NCBI GenBank assembly: GCA_964543575.1
Contig: CAZIYV010000086.1
Coordinates: 1-13,829, forward strand
Length of the DNA stretch: 13,829 nt
From: Pelotomaculum_B sp964543575
GTDB lineage: Bacteria > Bacillota > Desulfotomaculia > Desulfotomaculales > Pelotomaculaceae
Direction of reading: 5' to 3'
Part shown: in pieces, positions 1-7,304 of the stretch
Numbering within the stretch: position 1 is the stretch's first letter
Layout: each line of letters starts with the position of its first letter
Notes under the pieces: generated by a model
What the model saw: only the letters and a program-made list of their open reading frames with translations
Database searches by the model: none
Told to the model about the DNA's origin: nothing
Program-made: the position numbers and the translations under genes

Positions 1-29
1 CATACTGTCATTACTGGAGGATTGGCCAT
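1..29 (-). CDS. Start of an unidentified gene, cut by the window edge
   Basis: Only nine codons are visible (MANPPVMTV), so no family can be named. The start is chosen because the ATG at 29-27 has a purine-rich AAAGGGGG ten bases upstream (44-40 and beyond). The same frame stays open upstream to another ATG at 92, which would add 21 residues beginning MRRVLEESNF, but that ATG has no ribosome site. The gene is the first possible coding target downstream of the c-di-GMP riboswitch at 755-667, although a strong terminator lies between them. It could also be a chance frame. Confidence 0.35.
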
Positions 30-443
30 ATTTGTAAAACCCCCTTTTACTAAAATAATGTTAAAATTGCTTTCTTCTAATACTCTCCTCATATGAGCTT
101 ATAAATAAATCTGCAGTTGGCTATCTTCGCCATACTATCAACAGTTGGCCACACCACTCCTTTCCTTTTTGTTTTCAAAATCTTAAAAAAGGCGCTTATC
201 ACCCCCTCGGCTTCTTAAACTTGTCAGGTAGAAACCCTTTAATTTCACCAGTAACTGCGGTGAAAAGGTACTATATAACTCACCTTATAAAACAATAAAA
301 GGCTGGTCGTAACATATATGCCTATAAATGGAAGATTGGTTTAAAATAAACGAGTTATACCCCCTGCTGCCGAAAATAATTTTATAGAGTTTCGGCATTT
401 CATCTTTTTCTTATTTTATTGAGGAGATACAATTTTAAAAACA
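30..443. other. AT-rich intergenic region with minus-strand hairpins
   Basis: No convincing gene is seen here. On the minus strand there are two neighbouring stem-loops: TTTCACC/GGTGAAA (265-259 with 249-243) and GGTTTCT/AGAAGCC (236-230 with 215-209), followed by GAGGGGG at about 207-201. On the plus strand TGCCGAAA/TTTCGGCA (368-375 with 390-397) is followed by a T-rich stretch and could be a weak terminator. A 37-codon frame at 202-89 on the minus strand overlaps the ATG at 92 but has no properly spaced ribosome site. Confidence 0.4.
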
Positions 444-479
444 AAAGGAGGAAAAGCCAAAAAAGGCTTTTCCTCCTTT
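444..479 (-). terminator. Strong intrinsic terminator, minus strand
   Basis: A perfect 15-bp inverted repeat (444-458 with 465-479) has a six-base A/T loop. On the minus strand it is followed by TTTTGTTTTT, as expected of a Rho-independent terminator; on the plus strand it is followed by CCGCAATGGG, so it points left. A second imperfect hairpin (GCAATAGGA/TCCCATTGC, 511-503 with 490-482, one mismatch) lies just before it. No gene ends here. The only obvious minus-strand transcript upstream is that of the c-di-GMP riboswitch. Confidence 0.75.
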
Positions 480-600
480 CCGCAATGGGAGGCGCAAGAG
501 TTTCCTATTGCACCCTAAAGGCCTGCAAACCATGCACTAATGTTTAGGTTAATCAGCGCTCGGAGAATATAATATTTAATTCTTATGTTATATACAGCCT

Positions 601-668
601 AAAAAAGAAAAACAAGGATAAGCATAATCTAATAGACTATACCCACCCCAGTAGAGTCAAAGTCCTTG
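601..668 (-). terminator. Possible terminator platform of the c-di-GMP riboswitch
   Basis: Directly after the aptamer on the minus strand, CAAGGA (668-663) can pair with TCCTTG (618-613). The latter is followed at once by TTTTTCTTTTTT (612-601). The interval contains an inner hairpin GACTCTAC/GTATAGTC (658-651 with 642-635, one mismatch), which would compact the loop. The position and the U-rich tail fit a riboswitch-controlled intrinsic terminator. The outer stem is only six pairs, so this is plausible rather than certain. Confidence 0.45.
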
Positions 669-755
669 CAGCCTGGCAATCATAGCCTCTTTCATCTGGC
701 TTTAGACCCATAGCTTTGCGTCACCGGCTTTCGAACGGTTTTGCCCAACACGATG
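667..755 (-). promoter_or_regulatory. Cyclic-di-GMP-I (GEMM) riboswitch aptamer
   Basis: Read on the minus strand, the conserved GEMM-I elements occur in order. GGGCAA (746-741) pairs with TTGCC (679-675) as P1. An ACCG/CGGT hairpin carries the tetraloop-type TCGAAAG (739-723). Then come the diagnostic GACGCAAAGC (722-713), a GGTCTAAAGCC segment, and a P3 hairpin GCC/GGC with a GAAAG loop (about 701-684). The family binds the second messenger c-di-GMP and usually controls motility, adhesion or signalling genes. No such gene lies directly downstream here. Recognition is by eye from the motif pattern; a covariance-model search would settle it. Confidence 0.85.
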
Positions 756-870
756 TCAATATTAAGCTGTTGTGAAATATTATGACTTATTTGACAACTT
801 GATGAAAAATTTTCCAGATTGAAGTTGGGCAACTAAAAAGCAACATTAGGATTTTATAGTTGTATTCTGT

Positions 871-900
871 ATTATTAATTAGATTCCTGCTAAAAGTCAA
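871..900 (-). promoter_or_regulatory. Possible promoter for the riboswitch RNA
   Basis: On the minus strand TTGACT (900-895) and AATAAT (876-871) are separated by 18 bases, each one mismatch from the sigma-A consensus. A transcript would start near 864 and reach the aptamer after about 110 bases. The surroundings are very AT-rich, so chance matches are likely. Confidence 0.3.
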
Positions 901-1082
901 AATTTTTTAGAAAGAATTATCTAAATAATTAAAAACTTATGTACTATTAGACAACCTTATTAAATAAATATAGTCAATATATTAAATAAAATAAATTAAT
1001 CGTTTTTCTTCTTAGACAAACATGCCGCTGCTGTGGCACCAGCAGAGGACGAAAAATCAGCGATGCAGGTTCTATTCAATCG
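901..1082. other. AT-rich spacer, nothing recognised
   Basis: The sequence is mostly A and T up to about 1015. I see no gene, RNA or repeat in it. An open frame at 1022-1213 exists but is not supported as a gene: no ribosome site precedes it and it runs through palindromic repeats. Confidence 0.4.
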
Positions 1083-1152
1083 AACAAGGCGCGTTAGCGC
1101 CGAACTTGTTTGAGTCCATTGTGACATTTGTGCGAATGAATTCGCACCTACA
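1083..1152. repeat. REP-like palindromes
   Basis: There are two hairpins. The first pairs AACAAG (1083-1088) with CTTGTT (1105-1110) around an inner GCGC/GCGC stem. The second is a perfect 8-bp palindrome, GTGCGAAT GA ATTCGCAC (1130-1147), followed by CTACA. Read on the minus strand the second is TGTAGG followed directly by the hairpin, the layout of REP elements mobilised by RAYT (TnpA-REP) transposases. The elements at 12467-12518 have the same TGTA(G/A)G foot. No transposase is in the window. Confidence 0.5.
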
Positions 1153-1287
1153 TATTCTAGGCAGCCCAGAAGATATTTTCAGAGTAGAGACAATAAATTT
1201 TATTCGCTTTTAAAGCTTTTTAAATTATTGGTTAGTAGTCATATTTAAGAAGGAATTCTCTAATGCAAATTCCGGGAATCAATCCGA
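1153..1287. other. Spacer downstream of nadE
   Basis: No gene is seen. On the minus strand, just past the nadE stop, GGAATT (1273-1268) and AATTCC (1257-1252) could form a weak hairpin followed by TTCTT. This is a poor terminator candidate. Confidence 0.3.
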
Positions 1288-3207
1288 CTATAGATTACTG
1301 GACTTCTTTTTTTTCATCAATTCCCTTTTCAGCTTCAAATAACCGGCAGTAAAATGGATTTGATTCTGGGCTTCGCGGTGGTCAAAGCCATAAGCTCTCC
1401 TGCTCACCGCCAGAACCGGCGGGGCTTGAATTCTTTTAGCCACGCCCATGCCACAGTAAAGCTTCCACCATCTTTCCAGGTCATCGATAAACCCGGCGGG
1501 ACCGGTAAACAACTGTCCCACCAGCCCTGGCCGGCAGCCGATTTTTTCTTCTAAAACACCTTTGACGTACCAGGTCAGGATATCTTCAGGGGCAGCCCTG
1601 TTCCAGCGCTCCATGAAAGACCGGAAAAGATAGTCGTGGTAGGGATAAACAAGCGGATCACCCTTGCCCTGATCTACATCCTGTTCAAAAGAAAGCTCGG
1701 CGCTCGGCACAAGGTCGATCATCTTGGCGGGAATTACTTCCTTGCCGAATATATGTTCATTAAGATATGCGGCAAGTTCATAAACCTGGTGTTTCCAAAG
1801 ATCGGCCAAAGCAGCCAGAAAACCGGCCAGATCACCATACAGTGTTGTGTATCCCACAGTCATTTCGCTTTTATTGGCGTTGCAGGTAAAACCACCGCCA
1901 AAGGCCGCCGCCACACCCGCCAGAATCCTGGCCGAGCGGTCGCGCGCCTGAATGTTTTCCGAGACAAAAGGTGATACATTCAGATTGAACTCACTATTAT
2001 CTTTGAGGTTGACTACCGGTGTCTGTCCAATTTGTTTGACTGTGTACTCAAACACTTCCTGAATCGGCATGACAGTATACCGGCAGCCTAGATTTTTAGC
2101 CAGCCTGGTGGCCAAGTCCCTGGTTGTCTGTGAGTTGAAGACACTGGGCATGTTAACCAAAAGCACGTTTTCCGGTTCAAGAACGGTACTGTACAAACAG
2201 GCGCTTACCGCAGAGTCAATACCACCGGAAACCCCGATTACCACCTTCTTCATCCCTATGGCAGACAAAAATTTGCTTACGCCATAATGAAGAGCTTCAT
2301 AAATACTGGCTATATCACGGTCATCCGGCACTTTAACACCTGGCCGCTTTCCCGCACAGGCCGACAGATCGAGTTCAACTATTTTCAACCCCGCTGAGAA
2401 AGGCGGGCAGTAGTCGATTGTTTCACCAGCAGCGTCGTAGACAGTGCTGTACCCATCGAAGGTATAAACTGTTTTCCCGTTATTCTGGATTCCCACATTA
2501 TTAACATAGATCAGCGGGACACCGGCAGCAGCGACCTGTTTTGAAAACACCCGGTTGCGCTTGTTGTTTTTCCCCAAAGTGAAAGGTGATGCAGAAATGT
2601 TAACGTACAAATTGACCGGACCGTTGCGGTGAATGGCTGCGATAGGCTTCACCGCATATTCCTCGCTCCAGCCGTCCTCGCAAAGGATACAACCGAGTTT
2701 AAAAGGCTCTCCCGCCATCTCTATACCAACAGGCAGCAGAAGTTCCTCCACCGCCTTGCCCATCTCCAGCGCCAGCTTGCGCAGGCTGTAAAAATGCCTG
2801 GTGTCGTCAAATTCACGGTAATTTGGCTGCAGAGTTTTTATTCTGAACGGATAAGGGTAGTTTTCACCACCCCGTAGCCTGCCGTCTTGAGCAATAAAGA
2901 AAGCATTGTACTTGCGCACTCTGCCGTCATCGCCTATCTTGTTCCAGTCAACTCCCACATTGCCAAAGAGAACACATATATCCCGTGAAGCGGCAACAAT
3001 GAACCGGCCGTAATCCTCGCAGTCCCGCAGGAAAGCCCGCTGCTCCCAGGTATCTCCCAGAAAATACCCGGGCAGGGCCATTTCCGGGAAAATAACAATT
3101 TCAGCCTTTTGTGCCCGTGCCTCTTCGATCATGTCCAGCATGGTCCGGCAATTTAAATCAGGCCTGCCTGGCATAACTTCCATTTGTCCCAGAGCTATTT
3201 TAAGCAA
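1288..3207 (-). CDS. nadE: Glutamine-dependent NAD+ synthetase
   Basis: The cytoplasmic enzyme catalyses the last step of NAD+ synthesis: it amidates deamido-NAD+ with ATP, using ammonia released from glutamine. The first ~290 residues are a nitrilase-type glutaminase domain. Counting from the outermost GTG at 3222, its triad is visible as E47 (FPEMALPGY), K129 (RIKTLQPNY) and C181 (CEDGW). The C-terminal part is the synthetase domain with the ATP-pyrophosphatase loop SGGIDSA (from residue 332) and GDLAGFLAALADLWK further on. Length, about 640 residues, fits two-domain bacterial NadE. I prefer the TTG at 3207: GAGGTG lies seven bases upstream of it and the protein then begins LLKIALGQMEV, whereas the GTG at 3222 has no ribosome site. 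The gene ends in a lysine-rich tail. Confidence 0.95.
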   Translation of the reverse strand: MLKIALGQMEVMPGRPDLNCRTMLDMIEEARAQKAEIVIFPEMALPGYFLGDTWEQRAFLRDCEDYGRFIVAASRDICVLFGNVGVDWNKIGDDGRVRKYNAFFIAQDGRLRGGENYPYPFRIKTLQPNYREFDDTRHFYSLRKLALEMGKAVEELLLPVGIEMAGEPFKLGCILCEDGWSEEYAVKPIAAIHRNGPVNLYVNISASPFTLGKNNKRNRVFSKQVAAAGVPLIYVNNVGIQNNGKTVYTFDGYSTVYDAAGETIDYCPPFSAGLKIVELDLSACAGKRPGVKVPDDRDIASIYEALHYGVSKFLSAIGMKKVVIGVSGGIDSAVSACLYSTVLEPENVLLVNMPSVFNSQTTRDLATRLAKNLGCRYTVMPIQEVFEYTVKQIGQTPVVNLKDNSEFNLNVSPFVSENIQARDRSARILAGVAAAFGGGFTCNANKSEMTVGYTTLYGDLAGFLAALADLWKHQVYELAAYLNEHIFGKEVIPAKMIDLVPSAELSFEQDVDQGKGDPLVYPYHDYLFRSFMERWNRAAPEDILTWYVKGVLEEKIGCRPGLVGQLFTGPAGFIDDLERWWKLYCGMGVAKRIQAPPVLAVSRRAYGFDHREAQNQIHFTAGYLKLKRELMKKKKSSNL

Positions 3208-3251
3208 TACTCCCCACCTCACCAGTTTAGATCGTACCTTTAATAAAAATA

Positions 3252-3257
3252 ATTATA
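3252..3257 (-). promoter_or_regulatory. Possible -10 box for nadE
   Basis: A perfect TATAAT lies on the minus strand about 45 bases before the preferred nadE start. No good -35 box is visible at 16-18 bases. Because asnB upstream ends in a strong terminator, nadE probably needs its own promoter, and this is the best candidate. Confidence 0.35.
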
Positions 3258-3298
3258 CGACTTTTTAAATATTAGCATGGAATCATGAATTTGTTAAC

Positions 3299-3331
3299 AA
3301 AAAAGCCCTCACTTCATTAGAAGTGAGAGCT
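3299..3331 (-). terminator. Intrinsic terminator of asnB
   Basis: Seven bases after the asnB stop, a 12-bp stem (AGCTCTCACTTC with GAAGTGAGGGCT, one G-U pair, loop TAAT) is followed by TTTTTT on the minus strand. This is a textbook Rho-independent terminator and separates asnB from nadE. Confidence 0.9.
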
Positions 3332-3337
3332 TATATT

Positions 3338-5341
3338 TTAAACGATAGACACCCGGTATGTGCGCAGCCAGGCGTCCACCTGGATCAGGAAGGCCAGAAA
3401 TTGGGGGCCTCGCATAAGCTGGCCGAACCAGGGCCGATCAAAAGCCGCCCCGTCCGATTCGGCCAGTTCGCGCACAGCGTCAGCGTTTACCAGCGGCAGT
3501 AAAGGTGAATTTGGATTAGCCAGAATGTGCAGGACCATATCACGGACCGCTACTAAATAATCCGGATTGTGCGTCTTGGGGTAGGGGCTTTTGCTTCTTT
3601 TTAGCACATCACCCGGCAGCATACCGTCCAGTGCCCGGCGCAAAATACCTTTGGCCATGCTGTCGCAGCTCTTCATTGCCCACGGGATATTCCAGACATA
3701 TTCAACCAGGCGGTGGTCACAGAAAGGGACGCGCACCTCCAGACCGACGCCCATGCTCATCCGGTCTTTGCGGTCAAGCAGTGTCTGCATGAACCGCGTG
3801 ATATTCAAATACGACATGCGCCTCATCTGCTGCGCCGCCTCATCTTCGCCGGACAATTTCGGTACTTCGGCGAGCGCCTGGGCATAGCGGTCCCCAAGAT
3901 AGTCGCGGGCACGGGTCATGGAGCGAACCTCCGCGGAGACGACACTCCCCCGCAGCCCGGGAGCGAGCGACCAGGGGAACGTGTTTGCCTCCAGCGCCTC
4001 CNNNNNNNNNNGGGGGGGATCCTCTGCCACAGTCCCCCTGTAGCGCTTGCTAAAATAGGCATGCGCTTCGCGCTCGGCGGCCAGTTCAGGCGAGAAAAAA
4101 CGAAACCGTTCGCGCAGCAACCGTATCCAGGGAAAAGTATTGGCACCAACCGCGTCCTTGCTGTGAAACCAGGGATAGCCGCCAAAAACTTCGTCCGCGG
4201 ACTCCCCTGAAAGGGCCACGGTATGCTCTTTTTTTATTTCCCGGCAGAAAAGATACAGGGAGGAATCTATGTCGGCCATGCCGGGCCAATCGTTAGCCAG
4301 CGCCGCCGGCACAAGTGCGTCAGCCAGTTCATAATTATCTATTTCAATCACCTGGTGGCTGGTGCCGAGGTAATCCGCCACACGCCCGCTCCATTGAGCG
4401 TCGGAGTTGGGCTGGAAGTAATCCGGGCGAAAGTGGCGCTCATTACCTGCGTAGTCCAAAGAATAGGTGTGCAGCACACCCGTGTTCTCCCGCTTGAAAG
4501 CCGCGGCCGCAACCGCTGCAATAGCGCTTGAATCAAGACCGCCTGACAAAAATGCGCATACCGGAACATCGGAAACAAGCTGGCGTTCAACTGTATCTGT
4601 AAAAAGCTCCCGGACACGGGCGGCCGTTGTATTCAGATCGTCAGGGTGGGGGCGGCTTGCCAAAGACCAGTACCTGCGCAGGCGGCTGCCGTTCTGATCA
4701 TGCAGCAGGCAGCAGCCCGGCCTCAATTCGGCAATCCCTCGGTAAATGCCATGCCCCGGTGTGCGTGACGGCCCCATGATGAAAATCTCAGCCAGGCCCT
4801 CAATATCAACCACCGGGCGTACCGCAGGATGAGCCAGTAGTGACTTGAGCTCGGAGCCAAATACGAATATACTGCCCTGCTGGGTGTAGAAGAGAGGTTT
4901 CACACCCAGCCTGTCACGGGCCATAAACAGGCACTGGTCAGCCTCACTCCATATAGCGAAGGCATAAATCCCGTTAAATCGCTCAACACATGCGGTTCCC
5001 CACTGCATATACGCCAAAAGGAGCACTTCCGTATCAGAATTACGGGTAAGGAAAGTGCTGCCAAGGTTTTCTAATTCATGCCTCAATTCCAGCGTATTAT
5101 ACAGTTCACCGTTATAGGTGACAGTATAAACCTTATCACCCTGGCTGCGGGTCATAGGCTGGCCACCCCCCGCAGGGTCGACTACAACCAGCCGGCGGTG
5201 TCCTATAGCCGCGTGCTGGGTCAGCCAGGTCCCGGACGCGTCCGGCCCCCGCCGGGAAAGCGTATCTACCATAACCTCCAGGATATGTCCCTGACTGGTG
5301 AGGTCCGCCTCCCAGTCAACCCAGCCAGTTATACCACACAT
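3338..5341 (-). CDS. asnB: Asparagine synthetase (glutamine-hydrolysing), probably a gap-joined chimera
   Basis: The enzyme makes asparagine from aspartate, ATP and glutamine. The start is the ATG at 5341, giving MCGITGW with the catalytic N-terminal cysteine next to the initiator, and GAGGGGG lies eight bases upstream. The frame continues 11 codons further up, but that would bury the cysteine. Numbering from the longer frame, the glutaminase domain is residues 12-220 (RRGPDASG, RDRLGVKP), the synthetase loop SGGLDSS is at 277-283, and SGESADEVFGGYPW is at about 389-402. Residues 455-458 are undefined because of ten N bases. Residues 407-454 before the gap align without indels to 459-506 after it (17 of 48 identical, including ANTFPW). 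Removing one copy gives about 615 residues, near the usual family length. The gene as written is therefore probably not one real gene, though both halves are clearly asnB. Confidence 0.9.
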   Translation of the reverse strand: MCGITGWVDWEADLTSQGHILEVMVDTLSRRGPDASGTWLTQHAAIGHRRLVVVDPAGGGQPMTRSQGDKVYTVTYNGELYNTLELRHELENLGSTFLTRNSDTEVLLLAYMQWGTACVERFNGIYAFAIWSEADQCLFMARDRLGVKPLFYTQQGSIFVFGSELKSLLAHPAVRPVVDIEGLAEIFIMGPSRTPGHGIYRGIAELRPGCCLLHDQNGSRLRRYWSLASRPHPDDLNTTAARVRELFTDTVERQLVSDVPVCAFLSGGLDSSAIAAVAAAAFKRENTGVLHTYSLDYAGNERHFRPDYFQPNSDAQWSGRVADYLGTSHQVIEIDNYELADALVPAALANDWPGMADIDSSLYLFCREIKKEHTVALSGESADEVFGGYPWFHSKDAVGANTFPWIRLLRERFRFFSPELAAEREAHAYFSKRYRGTVAEDPPXXXXEALEANTFPWSLAPGLRGSVVSAEVRSMTRARDYLGDRYAQALAEVPKLSGEDEAAQQMRRMSYLNITRFMQTLLDRKDRMSMGVGLEVRVPFCDHRLVEYVWNIPWAMKSCDSMAKGILRRALDGMLPGDVLKRSKSPYPKTHNPDYLVAVRDMVLHILANPNSPLLPLVNADAVRELAESDGAAFDRPWFGQLMRGPQFLAFLIQVDAWLRTYRVSIV
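4002..4011. other. Assembly gap (ten N)
   Basis: A run of ten N bases interrupts asnB. The frame happens to stay open across it. The protein segment on one side repeats the segment on the other, which suggests that the true distance and the join are unknown. A short G run (GGGGGGG) borders the gap on the right. Confidence 0.95.
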
Positions 5342-5376
5342 TAAACCTACCCCCTCATAAATGTCATTCCTCAAAA

Positions 5377-5426
5377 AAAATAACCCGAAAGAAGTAAAAA
5401 CACTTCTTTCGGGACTTCGTTGTCCC
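5377..5426 (-). promoter_or_regulatory. Possible transcription attenuator in the asnB leader
   Basis: On the minus strand a perfect 12-bp stem CCCGAAAGAAGT/ACTTCTTTCGGG (5413-5402 with 5395-5384) is followed by TTATTTTTTTT, 43 bases before the asnB start. Just upstream is a second hairpin GGGAC/GTCCC (5426-5422 with 5415-5411). The two share the CCC at 5413-5411 and cannot both form fully, the usual layout of an antiterminator/terminator pair. The upstream gene already has its own terminator at 5498-5521. No T-box sequence is visible and the leader is too short for one, so the signal is unknown. Confidence 0.5.
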
Positions 5427-5497
5427 TGCTAAAAAGCCTAATATATCTTTATGCTTACAACAAAAAAAATAGGCCTGGACTTATGATTAAAAACAAT

Positions 5498-5521
5498 AAA
5501 AAACCACCCGTTTAGGGGTGG
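5498..5521 (-). terminator. Terminator of the sigma/anti-sigma operon
   Basis: CCACCC and GGGTGG form a six-pair G+C-rich stem with a CTAAAC loop, followed by TTTTTT on the minus strand. It lies about 40 bases after the anti-sigma stop codon. Confidence 0.85.
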
Positions 5522-5562
5522 ATAATTATTTTTAAATTAGCCTGGCGACAATGCCCGGAAGC

Positions 5563-6639
5563 CTATTCTAAAGATGAAGCAATTTTTAATATCTCCTCCA
5601 CGGACAGTCCCCCGCTTACAGAGAAAGACCATTCGCCGCGCTGCCAGCGCAGCATCGCATAGACTCCTGAATTGTTGTCGCTTAAGTCCCGCATGTTTTC
5701 TTCCAGCACAGCCATGGCGCCGTTAATATTCACCAGTGTTCCCCCTGCAACCGGCTCATCGTATTTGAACCCTGCCGCAGGCGCCCTGCCCTGACTTATA
5801 GTGACATAAGAATTGCCAGCCTGATAAGTTTGATATACTACTCCTGAACGCCACGAGACATCTGTAAGCTTCATTCCCGGCGGCAGATAAGTTGGCCGTG
5901 CCGGGACAAAGCCCGCATCCCCGGCTGTTGTTTCTCCGCTCAAGGCCGGCGGGACCGCGCCTGCAGCCAGGGGGGCGCTTGTTACAGCCATAGACCTCTT
6001 TTCGAGCGGCGCCTGGGCATCCTCAGCGCCTGGCTTCATAGCCACGGTCGGTTGCGGTTGTTGTACGGCTGAAGGTTTTTCCGGTTCCCCCGCCGGCTGC
6101 TTTATTGACTGCTGCTCAGTCCCTATTGCTTTGTTGGTGTCATATACCTGCAAATCCTGGCTATCAGCGGACGCCCTTTCATCAACAGAGGTGACGGTAT
6201 TATCCATATCAGCAGATCCGGAACCAACGGATAAAGGTTCTCCTGGCGTGTCGGACAAGACCACTTTTTGCTGTGTTGCAGCCGGGCTGAAGAAGTTGTA
6301 ATAACTAAGAAAGCCCGTGCCAAGAACAACCAACAGCAAAGCCGCCGCAACCGCTGGAGTTTTGACCAGTGACAGCAGGAGGCCCGGCCGGGACTGCGGC
6401 CTTTTTTCCAGAGCGAGGGCAGCTTCTATCCGCTCATTGAGGCTGTTTGGCACCTCAATTCCGGCTACTATTTCATGCATAACCTTTTTTAAAGCATTAT
6501 CCGCTTTTTCCAGCCTGCCGAACTCACACCGGCATTCTTCACATTCCGCCAGGTGGCCTTCGACTTTCCGCTCCTCGACCCTGGAAAGCGTTTTATTAAA
6601 GAAATCATTTAGCATTAACTTAATGCTATCGCAGTGCAT
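5563..6639 (-). CDS. Membrane-anchored zinc-finger anti-sigma factor
   Basis: The protein presumably holds the adjacent ECF sigma factor inactive at the membrane until a signal releases it. The N-terminal anti-sigma zinc finger (ZAS / zf-HC2) shows HLAECEEC, an H-x3-C-x2-C motif at about residues 29-36. One transmembrane helix follows at about 95-114 (TPAVAAALLLVVLGTGF). Then comes a long linker rich in P, Q, A and S to about residue 240, and a C-terminal extracytoplasmic domain starting near YLPPGMKLTDVSW that resembles DUF4367-type domains. I start at the ATG at 6639 (MHCDSIKLML), which has AAAGAGG eight bases upstream. An in-frame TTG at 6672 would overlap the sigma gene and adds residues unlike the family. 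The start is 29 bases after the sigma stop, so the pair is co-transcribed. The signal sensed is not evident. Confidence 0.85.
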   Translation of the reverse strand: MHCDSIKLMLNDFFNKTLSRVEERKVEGHLAECEECRCEFGRLEKADNALKKVMHEIVAGIEVPNSLNERIEAALALEKRPQSRPGLLLSLVKTPAVAAALLLVVLGTGFLSYYNFFSPAATQQKVVLSDTPGEPLSVGSGSADMDNTVTSVDERASADSQDLQVYDTNKAIGTEQQSIKQPAGEPEKPSAVQQPQPTVAMKPGAEDAQAPLEKRSMAVTSAPLAAGAVPPALSGETTAGDAGFVPARPTYLPPGMKLTDVSWRSGVVYQTYQAGNSYVTISQGRAPAAGFKYDEPVAGGTLVNINGAMAVLEENMRDLSDNNSGVYAMLRWQRGEWSFSVSGGLSVEEILKIASSLE

Positions 6640-6668
6640 TATCCCAGCCTCTTTCCAACTGTTCTTAA

Positions 6669-7196
6669 TCAAAGCGGGTTAACTGACAGTCGCTCTTTCA
6701 CCAGGTTGCGGGCGGAGTTCAGCCTTGACTTGACGGTGCCCGCAGGTATGCCCAAGATATCGGCGACTTTCTGCACCCCAAAGTCCATTCCGTAATAGAG
6801 GGCAAGTACCAGCCGGTACTCCGGTTTTAAACCTAAAATAACCTCTTTGAGATCAATCCGGCTTTCAATTTCGTCCATTTCCCCGTTCCCAATATTCAAA
6901 TTTAAAGACAATTTATTAAAAGCCGCATTTTCCCGGTTGAGTTTCCGGAGCCTGTCATAACAACGGTTGACAACAATCCTGTACAGCCATGTTTTAAATG
7001 ACGATTCCATCCGGAAAGATTTCATACTACGGTAACAGGTCAAAAAAGCTTCCTGAACCACGTCTTCCACCTCTTCGCGGTCGCGCAGAACCATGAACGC
7101 GGTACGGTACGCGTCCGTGGAATATTTTTGTACCAGTTTGGCAAATGCTTCATTGTCCCCGGATTGGGACATCTTGATTAGAATTTCATCAGACAA
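6669..7196 (-). CDS. ECF-family RNA polymerase sigma factor
   Basis: This group IV sigma factor directs RNA polymerase to a small regulon. Region 2 is visible in LVQKYSTDAYRTAFMV and VVQEAFLTCYRSMKSF followed by FKTWLYRIVVNRCYD. Region 4 is LKPEYRLVLALYYG through the helix-turn-helix VADILGIPAGTVKSRLNSAR. The length of about 175 residues is normal. Two starts are possible: ATG at 7214, with almost no ribosome site, or TTG at 7196, preceded by AGGGTGA at good spacing. The TTG start gives LSDEILIKMSQSGDNEAF, which lines up with the usual ECF beginning, so I prefer it. The gene is first in an operon with its anti-sigma factor. The promoter at 7304-7275 looks like sigma-A. Confidence 0.93.
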   Translation of the reverse strand: MSDEILIKMSQSGDNEAFAKLVQKYSTDAYRTAFMVLRDREEVEDVVQEAFLTCYRSMKSFRMESSFKTWLYRIVVNRCYDRLRKLNRENAAFNKLSLNLNIGNGEMDEIESRIDLKEVILGLKPEYRLVLALYYGMDFGVQKVADILGIPAGTVKSRLNSARNLVKERLSVNPL

Positions 7197-7274
7197 GGTT
7201 AACTCACCCTGCATTTCTTTTATATCAACTGAAGGCCTTCAATACATTAGACTGATTTTATGCTTATAGGGTTC

Positions 7275-7304
7275 ATTATATCAGTATTACTTCGCTATTG
7301 ACAC
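7275..7304 (-). promoter_or_regulatory. Promoter of the sigma/anti-sigma operon
   Basis: On the minus strand GTGTCA (7304-7299) and a perfect TATAAT (7280-7275) are 18 bases apart, with TG one base before the -10 (extended -10). Transcription should begin near 7268. The -35 box overlaps that of the divergent promoter at 7298-7326. Confidence 0.6.

Noticed and set aside
89..202. 37-codon minus-strand frame starting at a GTG
   Set aside because: The G-rich stretch abuts the GTG with no spacing, and the product has no recognisable feature; kept only as a note in the left-edge finding.
1022..1213. 63-codon plus-strand open frame
   Set aside because: It runs through the REP-like palindromes, has no ribosome site and its translation resembles no protein; a chance frame.
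1252..1273. Terminator for nadE
   Set aside because: The stem is only six A+T-rich pairs and the following sequence has no proper T run.
3713..4210. 165-codon plus-strand frame across asnB and the gap
   Set aside because: It is the antisense shadow of asnB, whose domains and motifs are unmistakable on the minus strand.
5342..5497. T-box riboswitch before asnB
   Set aside because: The terminator is right, but the leader is only about 150 bases and the conserved T-box sequence (AGGGTGG...CCGCG type) is absent.
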